Positions 21,074 to 29,657 of a stretch of 34,045 bases of DNA are shown here, piece by piece. Location: assembly GCA_964410485.1 (NCBI GenBank), contig CAYPHJ010000045.1:1-34045 (forward strand), given 5' to 3'. Under the pieces are notes generated by a model. That model made no database searches. It was not told the origin of the DNA and saw only the letters and a program-made list of their open reading frames with translations. This stretch comes from CAYPHJ01 sp964410485 (GTDB lineage: Bacteria; Desulfobacterota; Binatia; UBA9968). A program made the position numbers and the translations under genes. Positions within the stretch are counted from its first letter, which is position 1. Every line of letters begins with the position of its first letter.

Positions 21074-23392
21074 ATGGCGCCCGTGGAGCTTTCATTGCCC
21101 GACAAGCGCGGCACACAGGTAACGCTTCAGGGGGCCGTCAAGAGAATCACCTACCAACACCCCGAAACCCATTATACAGTGGCTCGAATAGAGGTTGACG
21201 GCGCGCCGGATGTGACGGTCGTCGGTACACTGTTTTCTGTCACGGAAGGTGAGGAGATCAAAGTCACCGGCTCCTGGAAGCATCACTCTCGATACGGTTT
21301 GCAGTTTCAAGTCGACCACTGGGTCAAGATCGACCCCGCAACTATTGAAGGCATCGAGCGCTACTTGGGTTCTGGTTTGATCAAAGGGATTGGTCCCATT
21401 TACGCCAAGCGCCTGGTCGCTGCATTTGGCGGTGACACGCTCAGAATCTTGAATGAGGAACCGCTGCGGATTCTGGAGGTCGATGGTATCGGCGAGCTTC
21501 GCGCCCGCCGCATCATGGAGGCATGGCAAGCGCAGCGGGGCATGCAAGATGTCATGGTCTTCCTACAAGGCCACGGCGTGGGCGCATCAATGGCGCTTAA
21601 AATATATCGCGCGTTCGGTTCCGACACGGTTGGAAGGATCAAAGAAAACCCCTACGCTCTGGCGCGAGAAGTCCACGGCATTGGCTTTATTCTGGCGGAC
21701 CGTATTGCCAACAGCATTGGTATTCACGATGAGTTTCCGCTGAGGATTCAAGCCGGGGTGCTCCACGTGCTGCGTGAGTTCGCCGATCAGGGCCATTGTT
21801 TCTTGTCACGTATGGCGCTCAAGCGAAACGCAGCCGCGCTCCTGAAGGTCGAGGAAGATCCGGTAGACGCCGCTGTGGACAAGCTTGCGTCTCGAGGTGA
21901 CTTGGTCCTGCAAGAAGTGCTCGAACCTGGTGAGCTGCGAGTGTATCTGAAGGAGCTCTACCAGGCGGAGCAACGTGTAGGCGCCGCCCTCTGCGATTTG
22001 CTGTCGGCTCCATCTTTTTTGCAGGGCGAGAAAATCGTTGGCCCCTGGGACAGCCCGGGTAAGGTCGCGCGGGGCAGCGTGGAATTGACGAGTCCCGAGT
22101 TATTTGGCCCCTCATTCATTGAGCTCGACCCTGACCAGATTCATGCAGCAGAGCGGGCGCTGCGGGAAAAGGTCCTGGTGATCACCGGCGGTCCAGGGAC
22201 GGGGAAAACAACCTTACTCAACGCCCTGCTTTCGATTCTCAGGCGTGCCAGGGTGAGCTTTGCGCTCGCGGCGCCCACCGGGCGCGCTGCCAAGCGGATC
22301 ACAGAGAGCGCAGGCGAGCCGGCGCTGACTATTCACCGCCTGCTCGAATACAATCCACGGGAAGGGGGCTTCCAGCGTGACGAGGATAACCCACTTCAAG
22401 TAGACTTTGTCATTGTCGACGAGGTCTCGATGGTGGACCTGGCGCTGATGGATCATCTGTTGCGCGCCGTGGAGCGCCACAGCCATCTCATACTAGTGGG
22501 CGACGTGGACCAACTGCCGTCAGTAGGGCCGGGAAGCGTGCTGCGTGATTTGATCGACTCCGGCATCATTGCCACCGTTGTGCTGCGGCGTATTTTTCGC
22601 CAGGACCGACAAAGCCTCATCGTCGCCAATGCCCACCGAATCCTTCGGGGCCAGCCGCTTCTACTTGGTGAAGCAACCAACAATTCGCGCCAGGCCGGCT
22701 TTGACAAAGGTGGACAAGGGGAGATCAGCAGAGATTTTGTCTTTGAAGCGCGGGAACGCGAAGAGGAAATCATCGACAGAATCAAAGAACTTGTGCGGGA
22801 AGCCATACCTCATCGGTTGCGGCTCGCGGCAGAGGAGTTGTCGCACTGTATTCAAGTCCTGACGCCGATGCATCGCGGCCTGCTCGGCACCCTGAATCTC
22901 AATCGCGAATTGCAGCAGCTCCTCAATCCAACAGGCGCCGGCCTCGAGCGAGTCGGCTCATGGTTGCGGATGGGCGACAAGGTCATGCAGCTGCGGAACA
23001 ATTACGAGAAGGGTGTTTTTAACGGCGATTTGGGGCGCATTGTGTCTGTTGATCGGGAAGAAGGCCGGGTCAGGATCGATTTCTACGAGAAATCGGTCGA
23101 GTACGAAGCAGATGAGCTCGATCAAATCAATCTGGCCTACGCGACGTCGATTCACAAGAGCCAGGGCAGCGAATATCCCGCCGTCGTGATACCGCTGCAC
23201 ACGTCACACTACCTGATGCTGCATCGCAGCATTCTCTACACCGCTGTGACCCGTGGGAAAAAACTCGTCGTGGTGGTCGGCAGTAGGAAAGCGCTGGCGA
23301 TGGCGATTCGAAACGTCAGGGTGGAGAGGAGAAACACCGGCTTGAAGGAGGCCTTGGCTCAGGTTTTCAAGCCGAGGGCTGAACGACTTTAA
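21074..23392 (+). CDS. recD2: RecD-like SF1B DNA helicase RecD2
   Basis: 5'-3' helicase that works without RecBC in replication-fork repair; about 772 aa. An OB-like N-domain is followed by tandem helix-hairpin-helix motifs (GLIKGIGPIYAKRL; ILEVDGIGELRARRI), then motor motifs: Walker A GGPGTGKTT near residue 373, FVIVDEVSM, LVGDVDQLPSVGPG, and C-terminal YATSIHKSQGSEYP and LYTAVTRGKK. Absence of recB/recC nearby fits RecD2. The open frame begins at GTG 21038, but ATG 21074 better matches the family N-terminus. Residues around 535-551 (NNSRQAGFDKGGQGEI) look like an insertion; the DNA there resembles a palindromic repeat. The stop overlaps that of the converging isomerase gene (shared TTAA). 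Confidence 0.94.
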   Translation: MAPVELSLPDKRGTQVTLQGAVKRITYQHPETHYTVARIEVDGAPDVTVVGTLFSVTEGEEIKVTGSWKHHSRYGLQFQVDHWVKIDPATIEGIERYLGSGLIKGIGPIYAKRLVAAFGGDTLRILNEEPLRILEVDGIGELRARRIMEAWQAQRGMQDVMVFLQGHGVGASMALKIYRAFGSDTVGRIKENPYALAREVHGIGFILADRIANSIGIHDEFPLRIQAGVLHVLREFADQGHCFLSRMALKRNAAALLKVEEDPVDAAVDKLASRGDLVLQEVLEPGELRVYLKELYQAEQRVGAALCDLLSAPSFLQGEKIVGPWDSPGKVARGSVELTSPELFGPSFIELDPDQIHAAERALREKVLVITGGPGTGKTTLLNALLSILRRARVSFALAAPTGRAAKRITESAGEPALTIHRLLEYNPREGGFQRDEDNPLQVDFVIVDEVSMVDLALMDHLLRAVERHSHLILVGDVDQLPSVGPGSVLRDLIDSGIIATVVLRRIFRQDRQSLIVANAHRILRGQPLLLGEATNNSRQAGFDKGGQGEISRDFVFEAREREEEIIDRIKELVREAIPHRLRLAAEELSHCIQVLTPMHRGLLGTLNLNRELQQLLNPTGAGLERVGSWLRMGDKVMQLRNNYEKGVFNGDLGRIVSVDREEGRVRIDFYEKSVEYEADELDQINLAYATSIHKSQGSEYPAVVIPLHTSHYLMLHRSILYTAVTRGKKLVVVVGSRKALAMAIRNVRVERRNTGLKEALAQVFKPRAERL

Positions 23393-24093
23393 CTCTTCTG
23401 AAAGAGGCGCCCAAGCTTGTCGCTTCTAACTGATACTCCCAACTTTTCTAAACAAGCCCAGAGCGTAGCCTGATTGCTGCTGATTACCGTTTTCCCGAGA
23501 TCCCGCTCCAGAGGGGCAATGGCTTCGATCATCTGCGTATTCGTACAGCTCAGAAAATAGCCGTCGGCGTCTTCTCTGGTGTTTTCCTTGACGACATCGA
23601 TCCACTCTTGGGCCGTCACGGTGGAGTAGCGGTCGCTGTTCAAGCCCAGGCCCACGTCATGCAGCACGGTGAACCCCGCCTCGGAGAGATATTTCATTTC
23701 GTGCTCATTGGTTTCCTTCACGTAGGGGCTGATCAGGACAAGCTTCTTGAGGCTACAGCGCGCAAATGCCTGGCGGATTGCCTGAGCGGTGGTCATCGTG
23801 GGGCAGCGGCTTGCGGCCTGGATCGTTTCGACCAAGCTGGCCTCGCCCGCGAGTCCATTCTCCATCGAGTTTGCCGTGCAGTGAAAGACGATGACGTCAG
23901 GCTTGGTGTCGGAAAGGGCGACTGCAGCCTCTGCTAGCGCCGGCTTCAACTCGCGTGGCGACTTGCGGAACTTACCGGTCATGCGCAAGCGCGTGACGTG
24001 GACGCCCACTTCTGGAGGTGCGTAAGCGTGAAATTGCGGCTCCGTCATGCGGTTTACTGAGGGAATAATGAGGCCGATTCTTGCCTGACTCAC
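23389..24093 (-). CDS. Maleate cis-trans isomerase / arylmalonate decarboxylase family protein
   Basis: A 234-aa member of the Asp/Glu racemase superfamily. It begins RIGLIIPSVNRMTEPQF and has both active-site cysteines: the first in VIVFHCTANS (about residue 75), the second in YFLSCTNTQM (about 182). Having both cysteines fits maleate isomerase or racemase chemistry; arylmalonate decarboxylase keeps only one. ISSNQATLWACLEKLG at the end is typical of the maleate isomerase branch. The ATG overlaps the stop of the upstream amidohydrolase by four bases (ATGA), so the two are coupled. A role in converting a cis-dicarboxylate from ring cleavage is inference. Confidence 0.82.
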   Translation of the reverse strand: MSQARIGLIIPSVNRMTEPQFHAYAPPEVGVHVTRLRMTGKFRKSPRELKPALAEAAVALSDTKPDVIVFHCTANSMENGLAGEASLVETIQAASRCPTMTTAQAIRQAFARCSLKKLVLISPYVKETNEHEMKYLSEAGFTVLHDVGLGLNSDRYSTVTAQEWIDVVKENTREDADGYFLSCTNTQMIEAIAPLERDLGKTVISSNQATLWACLEKLGVSVRSDKLGRLFQKS

Positions 24094-25184
24094 AGGCCGG
24101 CAACCCCCAGATTATAAAATCGCCGCGCGTTTCCATGGAGCACCGCAGCCTTATCCGCCGTGGTCAGTTCCTCGTTGTCGATAAGCTCATTGATCTCGTG
24201 CTTGCAGAACTCGTTATTCACCTCATGAGGAAAATCACTTGAGTACACGAAAGGTTTGTTGCCGACTTTGCGAATCGCGTAAGCGATATCCGGCTCTTCA
24301 CCCTCACAGCCGATGAAGACGCGGCCTTCATCGATCTGCCGCGCAATGTACTCACTGATCTTCTCCTTCGGACGAAGGCTGAGAAACCGCTTGCGCGGAT
24401 CGTGTTGTACATGGGTTTCCCACGAACGGTCAAAGCGTTCGAGACACATGAACAGCCATGCGACGCCGCCTTCCATAAAGCCGATCTTCACGTTTGGAAA
24501 CTTGTCGAAGATCCCGTTAAAAATGATGCCGGCGAAGGAAATCATCTGGCCAAACGGATGGCCGAGCGCATGAACCGGCGCGTAGGGGCTGAGGTCATCC
24601 ATCCCGAGATTCTCGTGCGCGCCCCCATGGATTCCAATAGCGCAACCCAGGCGATCCGCCTCTTCGTAAATGGGCCAATAGCGTCGGTCGCCCAGGTGCG
24701 ACTGAATACCCGTCGACGGCAGCATCGCGCCGCACATGCCGAGTTCCTTAACCGCCCGCCGCAGCTCTTCAGCAGCCGCTTCGGGTTCGTGCAAAGGAAT
24801 CAGCGCCATTCCTTTGAATCGCGGGCTGCGCTCCAAGTACGTATGGTGCAGCCAGTCGTTGTAGGCTCGCGCCACGTCGATGGCCCAGTCGCGGCTCACG
24901 ATCTTGCCGAAGGCAAGACCCAAGGTCGTATAGAGAACCGAAGTCTCGATTCCCACATCTTCGAGAAAAGCGACCCAGCCGTCGGGTCCCACTTTGTTAA
25001 AGGCGCCGGGTGGAAAGTCGTGAAGATTGGCGGAATGAAGGTGATCCAGCGGTGGAAACGGATTGAAGAACGTGTGGGTATCATACTTGTCGCGATAGGC
25101 TCGGGGCATGAACTCCACGATGGCTTTGGTGTCTTCGATCACGTGACCGTCGCCATCGATGATTGTGTGGCCGTTCAAAGGCAT
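24090..25184 (-). CDS. Amidohydrolase family protein (ACMSD-like), second of pair
   Basis: A 364-aa TIM-barrel hydrolase or decarboxylase (Amidohydrolase_2). It opens IIDGDGHVIEDT, where DGH replaces the HxH motif. Later metal-site landmarks are GIHGGAHEN, KIGFMEGGVAWLFMCLERFD and FVYSSDFPHEV with the catalytic Asp. The open frame extends well upstream, but ATG 25184 has a perfect SD (GGAGGA, about 6-7 nt away) and the family N-terminus follows at once. About 100 bp downstream of a paralogue and overlapping the isomerase gene, so probably a three-gene catabolic operon. Relatives decarboxylate or hydrolyse aromatic-derived acids; substrate unknown. Confidence 0.87.
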   Translation of the reverse strand: MPLNGHTIIDGDGHVIEDTKAIVEFMPRAYRDKYDTHTFFNPFPPLDHLHSANLHDFPPGAFNKVGPDGWVAFLEDVGIETSVLYTTLGLAFGKIVSRDWAIDVARAYNDWLHHTYLERSPRFKGMALIPLHEPEAAAEELRRAVKELGMCGAMLPSTGIQSHLGDRRYWPIYEEADRLGCAIGIHGGAHENLGMDDLSPYAPVHALGHPFGQMISFAGIIFNGIFDKFPNVKIGFMEGGVAWLFMCLERFDRSWETHVQHDPRKRFLSLRPKEKISEYIARQIDEGRVFIGCEGEEPDIAYAIRKVGNKPFVYSSDFPHEVNNEFCKHEINELIDNEELTTADKAAVLHGNARRFYNLGVAGL

Positions 25185-25285
25185 ATAGATTCCTCCTCTA
25201 CTTGCTTTATAAAGGACTATGCGCCCGTCAAGCCCAGCTCTTTGCGGCTGTGGGCCTCGGTTCAGAGCCGTTGCGCGAGTACGCG

Positions 25286-26488
25286 CTATGCGCTGGCTGC
25301 TTTCCTGTGGCTTTCGCCATTCCAGTTCTGGCGCGCGATCTTTAACGCTCTGGGCTGAGGGAGATTCTTGAGCTCGAAGAATGCGATGGCGTTGCGATTG
25401 AGCAGTTTTTCCTTGTCCGCAAACGTCAAATCCTTGCCCTCCACGACGTCTTTCACAGAGTAGGGAAAATGGCAGTCCCAATGGCAGTAATCCGATGCGT
25501 AAAGCACCGTTTCTGAGCCGTTGGCGCTGAAAACGCGATCGAGACCCGTCTCTTCGGATTCGCACGTGAGCACAATCTGAGTGCTTTTGATGATGTCGCT
25601 GGGCTTGCGTTTCAATTGGGGCATCTGCGGAGCGAGTTTTTCCACGTGCTCATCGAATCGTTCGGCCCAGTAGGGAAGCCAACCCGCGCCACCTTCCATA
25701 TAGCCGACCTTGAGCCGCGGGTAGCGATCGAAGACGCCCTCACCGATCATGTGCATCATCGCGATCATCAATTCAAAGGGAAAGGCGGTCATGTGCACAT
25801 AGACATACTTACGGAAACGCTCGCTGCCGGCGCCCATCACGCCAGATACGCCAAGCACGCCGTCATGACCGGTCTGAGGATGAACACTAAGCGCCAGGCC
25901 CAACGACTGAGCGCAGTCGTAAATGGGATCGAACATGCGGTCGCCCATATTATTGAGGCCATAAACGTTAGTCGGTAACATCGCGGTTACGGCTCCGGCT
26001 TTGGCGAGAAATTCCAACTCCTTTACTGCCGCCGGGGGATCCTGGCACGGAATCAAGCCAACGGCGCGGAGGCGCTGTGGGTCGGCGGCGCAATACTCAA
26101 GCAGCCATTCATTGACCGCCCGGCACAGCACCGTCGCCAGTTCCTTGTTCATTAGACCATTGACCGTCAACGCGATTTGCGTACCGAACAGGATTGCAAC
26201 GTCGATCCCTTCTTCGTCCATGTCCTTGAGTCTTGCGGCGGGATCCACCATGCCAGGGCGAAATCCTCGGGCTTTCTCGGTCATGGGACGAGAAACACCC
26301 GGTCCCAGGCCTTGCGAGGCAGACCAGATCCGCCCTTCGAGCAGAATTCGCCAGTTGCCCTCGTTGTCCTGCAATCGGATGGGGGCCTGGGAGCGCCATT
26401 TCTCGGGCATGCGGCCGGCGAGGTCGACGTTGCCCTCGTAAACGTGACCGTCCGCATCGATCACCAGCACGTTATCGAAGTTTTCCAT
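25286..26488 (-). CDS. Amidohydrolase family protein (ACMSD-like), first of pair
   Basis: A 400-aa paralogue of the following gene. N-terminus NVLVIDADGHVYEGNVDLAG; central LALSVHPQTGHDG supplies a ligand His; KVGYMEGGAGWLPYWAERFD and LYASDYCHWDCHFP complete the metal and catalytic site. It has an extra stretch near residues 40-75 (NWRILLEGRIWSASQGLG) seen in long members of this group. ATG 26488 has an ideal SD (GGAGGAAATACG). It is divergent from cofG, sharing a 187-bp promoter region, which invites the idea of joint control, but no F420-binding motif is present in this family. Confidence 0.87.
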   Translation of the reverse strand: MENFDNVLVIDADGHVYEGNVDLAGRMPEKWRSQAPIRLQDNEGNWRILLEGRIWSASQGLGPGVSRPMTEKARGFRPGMVDPAARLKDMDEEGIDVAILFGTQIALTVNGLMNKELATVLCRAVNEWLLEYCAADPQRLRAVGLIPCQDPPAAVKELEFLAKAGAVTAMLPTNVYGLNNMGDRMFDPIYDCAQSLGLALSVHPQTGHDGVLGVSGVMGAGSERFRKYVYVHMTAFPFELMIAMMHMIGEGVFDRYPRLKVGYMEGGAGWLPYWAERFDEHVEKLAPQMPQLKRKPSDIIKSTQIVLTCESEETGLDRVFSANGSETVLYASDYCHWDCHFPYSVKDVVEGKDLTFADKEKLLNRNAIAFFELKNLPQPRALKIARQNWNGESHRKAASA

Positions 26489-26637
26489 CGTATTTCCTCC
26501 CGTGAAGTCTTCGTGAGCGGCGCGGCTATGTGTCGGGCCAAATGGGCCCCCTTCGTTGTCGCAGCCTTGGTGCAGTTAATACGCCATCGGTTCAACACGT
26601 ACCACTAAAGGTGACTTTCGATCAACCGGCGAACCAG

Positions 26638-26666
26638 TTGACCCTCTGTAACCGATCCGATATCAA
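26638..26666 (+). promoter_or_regulatory. Putative cofG promoter, near-leaderless
   Basis: TTGACC (26638-26643), exactly 17 nt, TATCAA (26661-26666), then 9 nt to the cofG ATG at 26676. The expected start site leaves 1-4 nt of leader, matching the lack of an SD. It sits in the 187-bp region shared with the divergent amidohydrolase gene. Confidence 0.45.
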
Positions 26667-26675
26667 ACAAGAGCC

Positions 26676-27854
26676 ATGTTGAGCGTCTTGAATGATGCGG
26701 CAAACGGAAAAACACTGACGCGGGATGAAGCGTTGTTGCTGTCCTCGGTCGGAGACGCAGAATTTTATGCGCTGCTTGCGGCTGCGGCTGAGGTGCGCGA
26801 TCGGGCCAAGGGAAATTGCGTTAGTTTTTCGCCCAAAGTGTTCGTTCCGCTAACGAACCTCTGCCGGGATTTTTGCGGTTATTGTACATTCCGCAAGGCG
26901 CCGGATGAGCCCGGCGCCAAGACGCTGACGCTGGAGGAGGTTCTACGCGTGGTGCGCCATGGAAAGCTATTGGGGTGCACCGAGGTGCTTTTCAGTTTGG
27001 GCGACAAGCCCGAGGCAATTTACAGTGAAATGAGGCGCTTTCTCGCTGAAAACGGCCACCGCAGAACCCTCGACTATCTCTATGAAGCCTGCGAGACGGT
27101 TCTCGAGGAAACCGCGATGTTGCCCCATTCCAATGCCGGTCTTCTGGGAAAACGCGACTTGCTACGCCTCAAAGAGGTCAACGCTAGTCTGGGCTTGATG
27201 GTGGAAAACGTCAGTGACCGCCTAATGAGACCCGGAGGACCGCATGCCGACGCGCCGGACAAAAAGCCTTCGGCACGGTTGGCCACAATTGCGGAAGCAG
27301 GCAAACTCCGTATTCCATTCACTAGCGGGATCTTGATCGGTATTGGCGAGACCTGGGAAGAGCGGGTCGACTCGCTCTTCGCGCTTCGCGACCTGAACCA
27401 ACGCTACGGTCATCTTCAGGAAATCATTATCCAGAATTTTCGGGCGAAGCCGCAAATCCCGATGCGGCATCATCCAGAGCCGTCTTATAGAGACATGCTC
27501 AAGACGATCGCGGTGGCGCGGTTGATCTTTGGCGGAGATATGAATATCCAGGCGCCGCCGAATCTGACACCGGAAAATTACCAGAGTTATCTCGATGCTG
27601 GAATCAACGACTGGGGCGGGGTATCGCCGCTGACGCCCGATTTCATCAATCCCGAAGCGCCGTGGCCTGCCTTAAGCGCTCTGCGGGAAAAGAGTGAAAA
27701 GTGCGGATTTGTTCTCAAGGCCCGCTTACCGATTTATCCCGAGTTTGTCGCGCGGTCCGATGAGTTCCTTCCGCCCGCGATGATCTCCTATGTGGAGCAG
27801 CTTTGCGACAGCGACGGGTGGGTGAAGGACGGCGGGCCGCTGGCACGGTTGTAA
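26676..27854 (+). CDS. cofG: FO synthase subunit 1 (7,8-didemethyl-8-hydroxy-5-deazariboflavin synthase CofG)
   Basis: Radical SAM enzyme that, together with CofH, makes FO, the deazaflavin core of F420, from 5-amino-6-ribitylamino-uracil and tyrosine. The 4Fe-4S motif is C63-C67-C70 in NLCRDFCGYCTFRKAP. GILIGIGETWEERVDSLFAL and IIIQNFRAKPQIPMRHHPEP are typical of CofG; the 392-aa length fits a stand-alone subunit rather than fused FbiC. No cofH is visible in the window, so the second half-reaction must be encoded elsewhere. It is the first gene of an F420 cluster, 34 bp before cofD. Confidence 0.95.
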   Translation: MLSVLNDAANGKTLTRDEALLLSSVGDAEFYALLAAAAEVRDRAKGNCVSFSPKVFVPLTNLCRDFCGYCTFRKAPDEPGAKTLTLEEVLRVVRHGKLLGCTEVLFSLGDKPEAIYSEMRRFLAENGHRRTLDYLYEACETVLEETAMLPHSNAGLLGKRDLLRLKEVNASLGLMVENVSDRLMRPGGPHADAPDKKPSARLATIAEAGKLRIPFTSGILIGIGETWEERVDSLFALRDLNQRYGHLQEIIIQNFRAKPQIPMRHHPEPSYRDMLKTIAVARLIFGGDMNIQAPPNLTPENYQSYLDAGINDWGGVSPLTPDFINPEAPWPALSALREKSEKCGFVLKARLPIYPEFVARSDEFLPPAMISYVEQLCDSDGWVKDGGPLARL

Positions 27855-27888
27855 TGGACACCCGGTCATCTCGCGTATCAAGATTCTA

Positions 27889-28818
27889 ATGCGCTTAGTT
27901 GTTCTCACCGGCGGCACGGGCGGGGCCAAACTCATCCAGGGCTTGACTGGCGAGCTCGAAGCCGCCGCGCTGACGATTGTTTGTAACACGGCCGACGATG
28001 TCATTCTTCACGGCCTCCATATCTCACCCGATCTCGATACGATCATGTATACCCTGGCAGGAATGAACGATGGCAGCCGGGGTTGGGGCATTCAGAGTGA
28101 TACTTTCAACGTCCTCGAGCAATTGGACCAATTGGGCGCCGAGACATGGTTTAAGCTAGGCGACAAAGATTTCGCCACTCATATCACGCGTACGCGTTTA
28201 TTGCGCGAAGGATTCACACTTCAGTCCGTCACCGAATTCCTCTGCGGCCGGCTCAATATCCGCGCAAAAATTCATCCCATGTCAAACGACCGGGTGCAGA
28301 CGAGAATCCAAACACCGATTGGTGAAGTCTCCTTTCAGGAATATTTTGTCAAAGAGCGATGGCAGTTGCAGGTCAACGACGTGTTCTATACTGGTATCAC
28401 GGATAGCCGGCCGGCACCCGGGATACTCGAAGCGATCAGCGCCGCGACGGCGATAATAATCTGTCCAAGCAATCCCGTCACCAGCATCGGTCCTATTCTC
28501 GGCATACCGGGTATTAGAGAGGCGTTGCGATCGAGAGCGGGGCGGATTCTTGCCGTGAGCCCGATTGTCGGTGAATGCGCGGTCAGCGGTCCGGCGCACA
28601 TACTGATGGCCGCAAAAGGTTGGACAGGCTCCGCCCTGGGAGTCGCCCAGGCATACGCCGATTTCCTCGACACTTTGCTGATCGATACCGCGGATGTAAA
28701 CCTCAAGAGCTCAATTGAGGCACTGGATATCGCCAGTGTGTCAACATCTATTGTGATGCACTCTCTTGCGGATAAACGGCGGTTAGCCCGCGAGGTCATA
28801 GAACTTGTCACAAAATAG
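27889..28818 (+). CDS. cofD: 2-phospho-L-lactate (or analogue) transferase CofD
   Basis: Transfers the phospholactyl (or phosphoenolpyruvyl/3-phosphoglyceryl) group from the GDP-activated compound made by CofC onto FO, giving F420-0; 309 aa, standard length. The N-terminal nucleotide loop LTGGTGGAKLIQGL, CNTADDVILHGLHISPDLDT (50-69) and the FO-contact strand GWGIQSDTF are canonical. ICPSNPVTSIGPILGIPGI and VSPIVGECAVSGPA follow. ATG 27889 has no SD; TATCAA ends 7 nt upstream and TGGACA lies 15 nt before it, a weak leaderless-type promoter. Last step before glutamylation by CofE. Confidence 0.95.
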   Translation: MRLVVLTGGTGGAKLIQGLTGELEAAALTIVCNTADDVILHGLHISPDLDTIMYTLAGMNDGSRGWGIQSDTFNVLEQLDQLGAETWFKLGDKDFATHITRTRLLREGFTLQSVTEFLCGRLNIRAKIHPMSNDRVQTRIQTPIGEVSFQEYFVKERWQLQVNDVFYTGITDSRPAPGILEAISAATAIIICPSNPVTSIGPILGIPGIREALRSRAGRILAVSPIVGECAVSGPAHILMAAKGWTGSALGVAQAYADFLDTLLIDTADVNLKSSIEALDIASVSTSIVMHSLADKRRLAREVIELVTK

Positions 28819-28826
28819 TGATAGAG

Positions 28827-28898
28827 GCTCTGTTGTCCAAAACTCTCCTCACTGTCCTTGGGAAATTTCCGTGTCATACAATTTCCCTTCAACAGAGC
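28827..28898. promoter_or_regulatory. Nested inverted repeat between cofD and cofC
   Basis: Perfect 9-bp outer arms GCTCTGTTG (28827-28835) and CAACAGAGC (28890-28898) enclose perfect 8-bp inner arms GGGAAATT (28860-28867) and AATTTCCC (28880-28887) with a 12-nt loop. A 24-nt bulge sits on the 5' side and 2 nt on the 3' side. It may be a terminator or attenuator after cofD, a regulatory leader for cofC, or a small dispersed repeat. It occupies about half of the 153-bp gap. Confidence 0.55.
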
Positions 28899-28971
28899 GG
28901 GATTCAAGAGGATTTCAGCGAAATAAATAGTTGCGTGTTCCCGAGGCACACCTTCGGTTGAATAAGAATCC

Positions 28972-29646
28972 ATGGACGTTACCGCGCTCATACCCGTGAA
29001 GGGTTTTCGCAACGCGAAACAGCGACTCGGCTCGCTTCTGGGAACCGCTCAGCGGGAACTGCTGGCTGAAGTTATGTTCCGCGATGTGCTGCGACAGGTC
29101 TCATGCGCTCATGGACTTGCGGCAGCCTACGTTGTGACCGGCGACGAGCAGGTCAGCGATGTTGCTAAGTCATTGGGTGCGGACGTGATTCGGGAGCCGG
29201 TGGAGAACGGCGAAACTGATGCCGTGAATTTCGCGCGCCTACAGCTAAAGAAGTCTGGGCACCCGGCCGTTTTGATTATGCCCGCCGATCTACCTCTGGT
29301 TCGCGCTGAGGACATCGAACACGTTCTGAGTCAGTTTTCTGAAGGAGCCGCCGCGCGATTTGCGTTGCTCGTTCCGTCGCGTGACCGAATGGGCACCAAC
29401 GCGCTGCTGTTGGCCCCCCCTGATGTTATTCAGCTGCGTTTTGGTTACGACAGTTTCAGTTATCACATGAGCCAAATTGCAGCCGCTCGCTTACCTATCC
29501 GCATCGTTGAAAATGAGCGCATCGCGCTGGACATAGATGAACCGAAGGATTTGGAGCGATTCCTTGCTTTGGAAGGAGATGAAGGCGAGTCCGGGCATGT
29601 TGCGCGCGCCTTGTTGGCGGTCCGACGCGAAGCGATCACCCGTTGA
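28972..29646 (+). CDS. cofC: 2-phospho-L-lactate (or PEP/3-PG) guanylyltransferase CofC
   Basis: Activates the three-carbon phosphate with GTP for CofD; 224 aa, GT-A fold. ALIPVKGFRNAKQRLGSLLG (4-23) is the nucleotide-binding start; LIMPADLPLV is the metal-site DxD-like segment; RMGTNALLLAPP and RFGYDSFSYH are family blocks, and ALDIDEPKDLERFL closes it. Whether it uses 2-phospholactate, phosphoenolpyruvate or 3-phosphoglycerate cannot be read with confidence. ATG 28972 has no clear SD. Its last codons overlap the alternative TTG start of cofE. Confidence 0.93.
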   Translation: MDVTALIPVKGFRNAKQRLGSLLGTAQRELLAEVMFRDVLRQVSCAHGLAAAYVVTGDEQVSDVAKSLGADVIREPVENGETDAVNFARLQLKKSGHPAVLIMPADLPLVRAEDIEHVLSQFSEGAAARFALLVPSRDRMGTNALLLAPPDVIQLRFGYDSFSYHMSQIAAARLPIRIVENERIALDIDEPKDLERFLALEGDEGESGHVARALLAVRREAITR

Positions 29647-29657
29647 ATCGGAAGCCT

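Noticed and set aside
24402..25358. 318-codon plus-strand open frame
   Set aside because: Antisense to the ACMSD-like amidohydrolase with clear SD and motifs; no recognisable protein features.
24090..25565. Upstream-extended start for the second amidohydrolase (about 127 extra residues)
   Set aside because: The extension is Arg/Gln-rich, unlike the family, runs antisense-like through the tail of the upstream gene, and the internal ATG 25184 has a perfect SD.
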